Below, piece after piece: positions 59,501 through 64,000 of a DNA stretch of 64,000 nucleotides. Made by a program: the position numbers and the translations under genes. The notes beneath the pieces were generated by a model, which saw only the letters and a program-made list of their open reading frames with translations, was not told the origin of the DNA and did no database searches. The stretch is from Spizellomyces sp. 'palustris' (Eukaryota > Chytridiomycota > Chytridiomycetes > Spizellomycetales > Spizellomycetaceae), in contig QEAR01000019.1 in the NCBI GenBank assembly GCA_006535965.1, positions 1 to 64,000 on the forward strand. The letters run 5' to 3'. Positions within the stretch are counted from its first letter, which is position 1. Each line of letters opens with the position of its first letter.

Positions 59501-60371
59501 GGTACGTGCAATATCAGTACCCTTTTGGTTTCTGCACGCATCTGGTTGTGTTAATTATATGCGACTCTCTCAGTGACACTTTTGGCTGAGCTTTTGACCC
59601 GGTCGGAAGGACCATTATACACTGCCATCCGTGGAAAAGGGTAACGGCGTCCGTAATTGTTTTACTACGACGTCTACTAACCATCTCGACCCCGTTTAGA
59701 TACGCTTATGACGCATCTGTTCACATTTCACTTTGGACGGGTCAACTGTCTTTTGAGCTATACGAATCCTCAGAGCCACGGCGTGCACTCCTTGCATTCT
59801 ATAGTATATTGACGAAGCTTGGAACACCGGTCGGATTTGATGAGATTTGTAGCCAGTTTAACCTCGAGACTGCAAGGGCCTCCGTTGCGTACAAAGCAGC
59901 TTCATCCAGAGCTACGAGTGGAGGTGTAGTCGTCTCGGATTTACGGGCGGTTCTTAGGGTATGCATACCTTGTCTTTTGATTCTAATATTGGGAGAAGGA
60001 CAAAGTACCAACTAGATCTGTGGATAGGGCTTCAAAACGCTTGAGGAAGAGGAAGCCTTCCATCAAAGACTCTATGCGGTTACCCGGGATGACTTGCGTA
60101 GGGTTTACGCAGACTATTTCATGCGATTCTTTGATGTAGACCGGTGAGTATATTGTGTTTGCATAACAGTGTATGAGGCGAAGTCTAAATTTCACCACAT
60201 AGTCGTATCACTGTTGCAACCACTGCACCTGGAGCATCAGCGGAAGCGATGCGAGAATCCTTTGGTATGGTGCCGAATATGGATGAAACTGAAGCTATTA
60301 CCAGGGAGAATATAGATAAATGGGTCATAAACTTTAAGGAAACGTCGCTGGACGAGCTTGTGATTGCTTGA
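56572..60371 (+). CDS. M16-family zinc metalloprotease, SDD3/YOL098C-type
   Basis: Six exons (56572-57505, 57576-59501, 59574-59640, 59700-59958, 60028-60143, 60203-60371) give 1156 residues. The inverted zinc motif HXXEH is intact in GLAHTLEHLVFCGSRG, with the distal zinc-binding Glu likely in GVVYCEMAGRENTESD. RGYLDSLATRCLSTGTNAYT and DHTAYTITTAGSEG match the uncharacterised M16C group of yeast Sdd3/YOL098C rather than Cym1/PreP. A very acidic insert (FEEDDSDYSEDDSEED) occurs near residue 410, and a helical charged segment (SRREAEEQRERVEAIG) follows. It should form a closed two-halved chamber cleaving peptides; location and substrate are unknown. No confident targeting signal is visible, although the first 30 residues are basic. 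Confidence 0.9.
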
Positions 60372-61084
60372 TTAGCAGTGTATATTTTAACATATAGAAC
60401 ATTCTCAATTCGTATGCACTTCCAAAACTAGATCTATAGCTAAACGGGGCATGTATAATAGTACTTTGTCGTCAATGGCCATTCAAGGAGTAGCCCATAG
60501 ATTCAAGGCGCAAAAACCAGAGGGACGTTGTGTTCCAACCAAAAGATGATTTTTTTTTTTTCATTTGAACGAGTTGTCGGCACATTGCTCCGCAAGGATG
60601 GCAGGTGGGCATCTCAGCCCGTAGCGTGCAGTAGTCCGAACCCACGATCTTTTGCTGAATCATCAACTGGCAGGTGGAGACTGAAGCACGAAAGCCCACC
60701 TACTGCCCCTATCTGCACTATCTTCTTTGACACTCCTTTGCCACGGCTGATTAATAATTTTCTTCAAAGTTCTCCGTCCTTCCTTGATCAGATCGCACAA
60801 AATGAAAAACGATCGGAACACCTTTAATTTTCGTGGCTTTTTTCCGGTTTCATGGCCGTTTTGTCGCGCATAGACGCGCGGAAGCGGACGACGTTGGATG
60901 ATGGGGAGTTGGAAAGCACTCGTAGACAAAACCGTGGGCCAGCGAGATTAAGTGACCTCTCCACCCCCACGGCCTTTTACTTAGGTGACCTGGCGAACAT
61001 GGGTTCCTTGAGCCAGATCCTTTTTAAAAGACCGCCTTGGACCATAATCCTGGTGGATATTTTAATCGGCGGGCACATATCATC
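60372..61084. other. Spacer, no gene seen
   Basis: 713 bases between two plus-strand genes, with a T11 run near 60551. Contains the ABC transporter promoter. No RNA gene or repeat recognised. Confidence 0.5.
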
Positions 61085-64000
61085 ATGGCAGGCTCCTATG
61101 AGCATACACATCCGGTAGAGAAGGGTTTCAAGGTGGAGGAAGTTAATGTTGATGATAACACACAGAAAGAAATTGTAGGCTATATCATCATTTACAAAGG
61201 ACTTTCGATTCATTGGTTAATGTCTTGACTGACATCTATAGAATCCGACCAATATTTTCGACAAAGCTTTTATGACATGGCTTACTCCTTTAATGAAGCT
61301 GGGGTATCGTAAGGCTCTGCGACCAGAGGTGAGTTGCATTGTGATGTTTTTTCTCGGTTAACATAAATTGTTAATAATGCGAGTATTGCCAGGATCTTTA
61401 CAATGTCAACAAAAAGAATCAAGCGAGCTTTATATCTCATGTATTGGAACCATTTTGGCATGCCTTAGCCACATGTTTAGACGACAAAACCAAACCAAGT
61501 CCACATCCATTTAGTTTTATGCTAAAGGCTTTCTTCCTCCCTTGGTATGTGCGATTCGTAGAGTTCATATATGGCGAGTGATCGTCCATTCCTCATTCTT
61601 TTACACCTTGTGACTTAGGTTCATATCCGTTACGTTTGCTATACTCTCAGTGTGCAGTGAGCTTGCAATCCCCATCTTTATCCAACAGCTACTTCTCTAC
61701 GTGCAGCCGGTCGAATCTTCCCGGCGCGAAGACCTGTGGATTCATAGTGGAATAGGCATCGCCTTCTGCGTTCTGGGTCTTCAAGTATCCACAACTCTAT
61801 GTCGTGTCGTTTCTGAACAACTCGTGAGAATAGTAATGATGGACGTACGAACCGTCCTAATCGGCGCTATATATGAGAAAAGCCTGCGATTGAGTGGACA
61901 GTCTGCACAGGTACGTTCTGGGACCTCAAAAACTTTGGACCTGTCCACACATCTGCTGGATGCATGCTAAATTGGGGTCCCGTTGATTGTCACAGAAATT
62001 CTCGCAGGGAAAGATTATGAACATGATCAACGTGGATGCCGAAACCATCAGCTTTAACTTGTTTTTCATGAACATGCTCATTACATCACCAATCCAAATC
62101 GTTGTGGCCATCATTCTTCTCGTTCGTCTATTGGGGGCAACAGTGTGGGCGGGGGTCGGAGCCATGATAGGCCTCTTCCTGTTGCAGATACCCGCCATGA
62201 TCTTTTCCAAAAAGTATCAAGTGAGAATTTTGGCAGCAGGCGATGCTCGCCTAAAGGGTGTTAGGGAGAGTTTATATGGTATGTCTTTGGTTACTCTAAT
62301 TAGTGAACGCTGGTACATACGTGGATTGCTAAAGGGTTTAACAGCTATCAAGATCATCAAGCTCCGAGCCTGGGAGGACTTCTTTTTGAAAAAGGTCTCT
62401 GCATTGCGCGAGAGACAGGTCGCTGCTCTGAAGGGCAATTACGTTTCTTTCCTCGGATTCATATCCATTGGACAGCTGACGCCCATCATCATGCCCATCG
62501 TGGCCTTTGTGGTGTACAGTTCTGTGAACGGCTTTTTGGATCCCACTGTGGTGTTTCCTTCCCTCATTCTGTTCAACATATTATTTACACCGATGATGGA
62601 CCTTCCGCAAAGTGCGACGTGAGTTCTGAGCTGGAAGATATTGGCTCCAAATGATGTGTTTTCTAACGTCAACATACCTGTAGCAATCTTATTATGGCAA
62701 TAGTTTCCTGGGCCCGTGTCGCAGAGTACCTTGTCACCTCGGAAACAAAACCTTTGGCGATTGCGCCTACCAGTTCTGAAGGTCGTGAACACTCGGAAGC
62801 CGTTGCGATATCTAATGCGACGTTCAAGTGGGAAACTGTAAAGGTAGATGAGGCAAAGAAGAAAGGGTCGACGTGGCGCAAAAAGAGGGAGGACAAAAAA
62901 CAAAAAGATGCCTCACCAAACCATGGCGGCCTCGAACCAGCCGACAGTTCAATCACCTTGGTGCCTCCAGAGTCAAAGTCACCAAAGGAGGATAACCCAA
63001 CAGAAACCCTACCACTCTTCCAGAACCTGACCCTCACGATCGAACGAGGTTCCTTGACTGCTGTCGTCGGCTCGGTAGGGTCAGGAAAGAGTTCTCTGCT
63101 GTCAGCAATCATCGGAGAAATGTCAAAGCTCGATGGCAAGGTAAATTGACGGAGTGTACAACCTGCTGTTTTTTTTAAAACAACCGATTCCTTATCTTCG
63201 TGTCTTCCTGTAGGTACATGTTCGAGGAACAGTCGCATATTGTACCCAGCAGCCTTGGATCCAAACCGAAACCCTGAAAGCCAACATCCTGTTTGGTCAG
63301 CCATATGACAAAAAGCGCCTGCAACATATAATCCAGGTATGCGGGCTTGAAGCCGACCTCCACCAACTCCCTACCGGAATCGATACCGAAATTGGAGAGA
63401 AAGGAGTTAACTTGAGTGGCGGACAAAAGGCCCGAGTTGCTTTAGGTATGTGACACTGCCACAGGGTCTAGCGGCTCCCCAATATCGAGATCGATACTCA
63501 TGTTGAATTAAAATAGCTCGCGCTGTTTACGAAAACTGCGATATCTATCTCCTAGACGATCCCATCAGCGCCTTGGACGCTCAGGTCGGTCAAGCAGTGT
63601 ATACTGATTGCATAAAAGGTGCACTTGCCGGTAAAACCCGCGTGCTGGTCACGCATCATTTGCATCTCCTCCAAAACGTCGATAAGATCATCGTTCTGGA
63701 AGACGGAGCCGTAGTGGAGGAGGGCACGTTCGAGGGGCTAGTTGCATCCGGCGGTCTCTTTACGGAGATGATGAAAGATTACCACTTGGACGACACGTCG
63801 GAAGAAGAGGAAGAGTCAAACGAAGTGAGTGAGGTGAAGGACGCCAGCAAAGAGAGCAGAAAAGAAGCAGGCGGCTTGATTGTAGCTGAAGATCGCGTCA
63901 TTGGTGCGATTCGGTGGAAAACTTACAAGGCATATATCGTGGCGGCCGGCGGCGCGTGGTGGGCTGGCGCAACCATTGCGATGCTCGCTCTGTTGCAGCT
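61085..64000 (+). CDS. ABCC-family ABC transporter (MRP/YOR1 type), 5' part
   Basis: Nine exons (61085-61174, 61242-61328, 61393-61544, 61619-61910, 61996-62278, 62345-62618, 62684-63140, 63214-63445, 63517 to the edge) cover about 783 residues. It lacks an extra N-terminal TMD0: 30 residues lead straight to NIFDKAFMTWLTPLMKLGYR, as in short MRPs (ABCC4, Yor1). The first membrane domain contains KIMNMINVDAETI and AIKIIKLRAWE. NBD1 has Walker A GSVGSGKSS, Q-loop CTQQPWIQ, signature NLSGGQK, Walker B CDIYLLDDP and switch His (VTHHLHL). A charged insert (AKKKGSTWRKKREDKKQ) precedes Walker A. The second membrane domain begins at the edge (WKTYKAYIVAAGGAWWAG). It probably exports anionic or conjugated compounds. 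Confidence 0.93.

Overview
The window looks like gene-dense nuclear DNA of a zoosporic (flagellated) fungus, most likely a chytrid. Fungal signs are a homoisocitrate dehydrogenase (alpha-aminoadipate lysine pathway), a HAP3-type CCAAT-binding subunit, a Kre9/Knh1-like GPI-anchored wall protein and Bem1/Bem3-like polarity proteins. Signs of an early-diverging, flagellated lineage are MKS1, a ciliary transition-zone B9 protein, together with elongin B and a LAMTOR2-type Ragulator subunit. I found 33 protein-coding genes that I can support or tentatively support, plus the 5' part of a 34th running off the right edge. Most carry several spliceosomal introns of about 50-90 nt with GT..AG ends. I worked the exon models out by hand from splice sites and reading phase; almost all sum to a whole number of codons.

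Layout. 1-1.4 kb: no host gene, a possible trace of a decayed Ty3/gypsy-like element. 1.4-10.8 kb: LEA2-like membrane protein, GDT1 cation transporter, PIN1 prolyl isomerase, YIPF1/2-like Golgi protein, TPT-type sugar transporter, a small membrane protein. 11-24 kb: SH3-PX scaffold, MKS1, elongin B, a PPxY-bearing membrane protein, LYS12, biotin-pathway KAPA synthase (ends in PKL), TIM8, a putatively myristoylated orphan. 24-34 kb: ACAP-type ArfGAP, OCA1/SIW14-type phosphatase, small membrane protein, zinc-finger-like orphan, F-box protein, RRS1. 33.6-43 kb: GRE2-like ketoreductase, tail-anchored acyl-CoA-binding protein, EMG1, HAP3, hemerythrin, NDUFS4, Kre9-like protein, LAMTOR2. 43-64 kb: PRP39, F-box/WD40 protein, PMP34-like peroxisomal carrier, a 2-kb gene-free stretch, Bem3-like PX-PH-RhoGAP, SDD3-type M16 protease, and an ABCC transporter.

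The genes are mostly unrelated housekeeping genes, arranged as divergent pairs sharing short promoters (GDT1/PIN1, TIM8/orphan, RRS1/ketoreductase, NDUFS4/GPI protein, LAMTOR2/PRP39, F-box-WD40/carrier) or as convergent pairs with short gaps. I see no gene cluster, CRISPR, bacterial island or convincing tRNA/rRNA gene. The most noteworthy points are MKS1, micro-exons of 10 and 15 nt in TIM8, initiator-codon-only first exons in two genes, three proteins with peroxisomal hallmarks, and an unexplained 80-codon open stretch in frame behind the stop of the TPT transporter.
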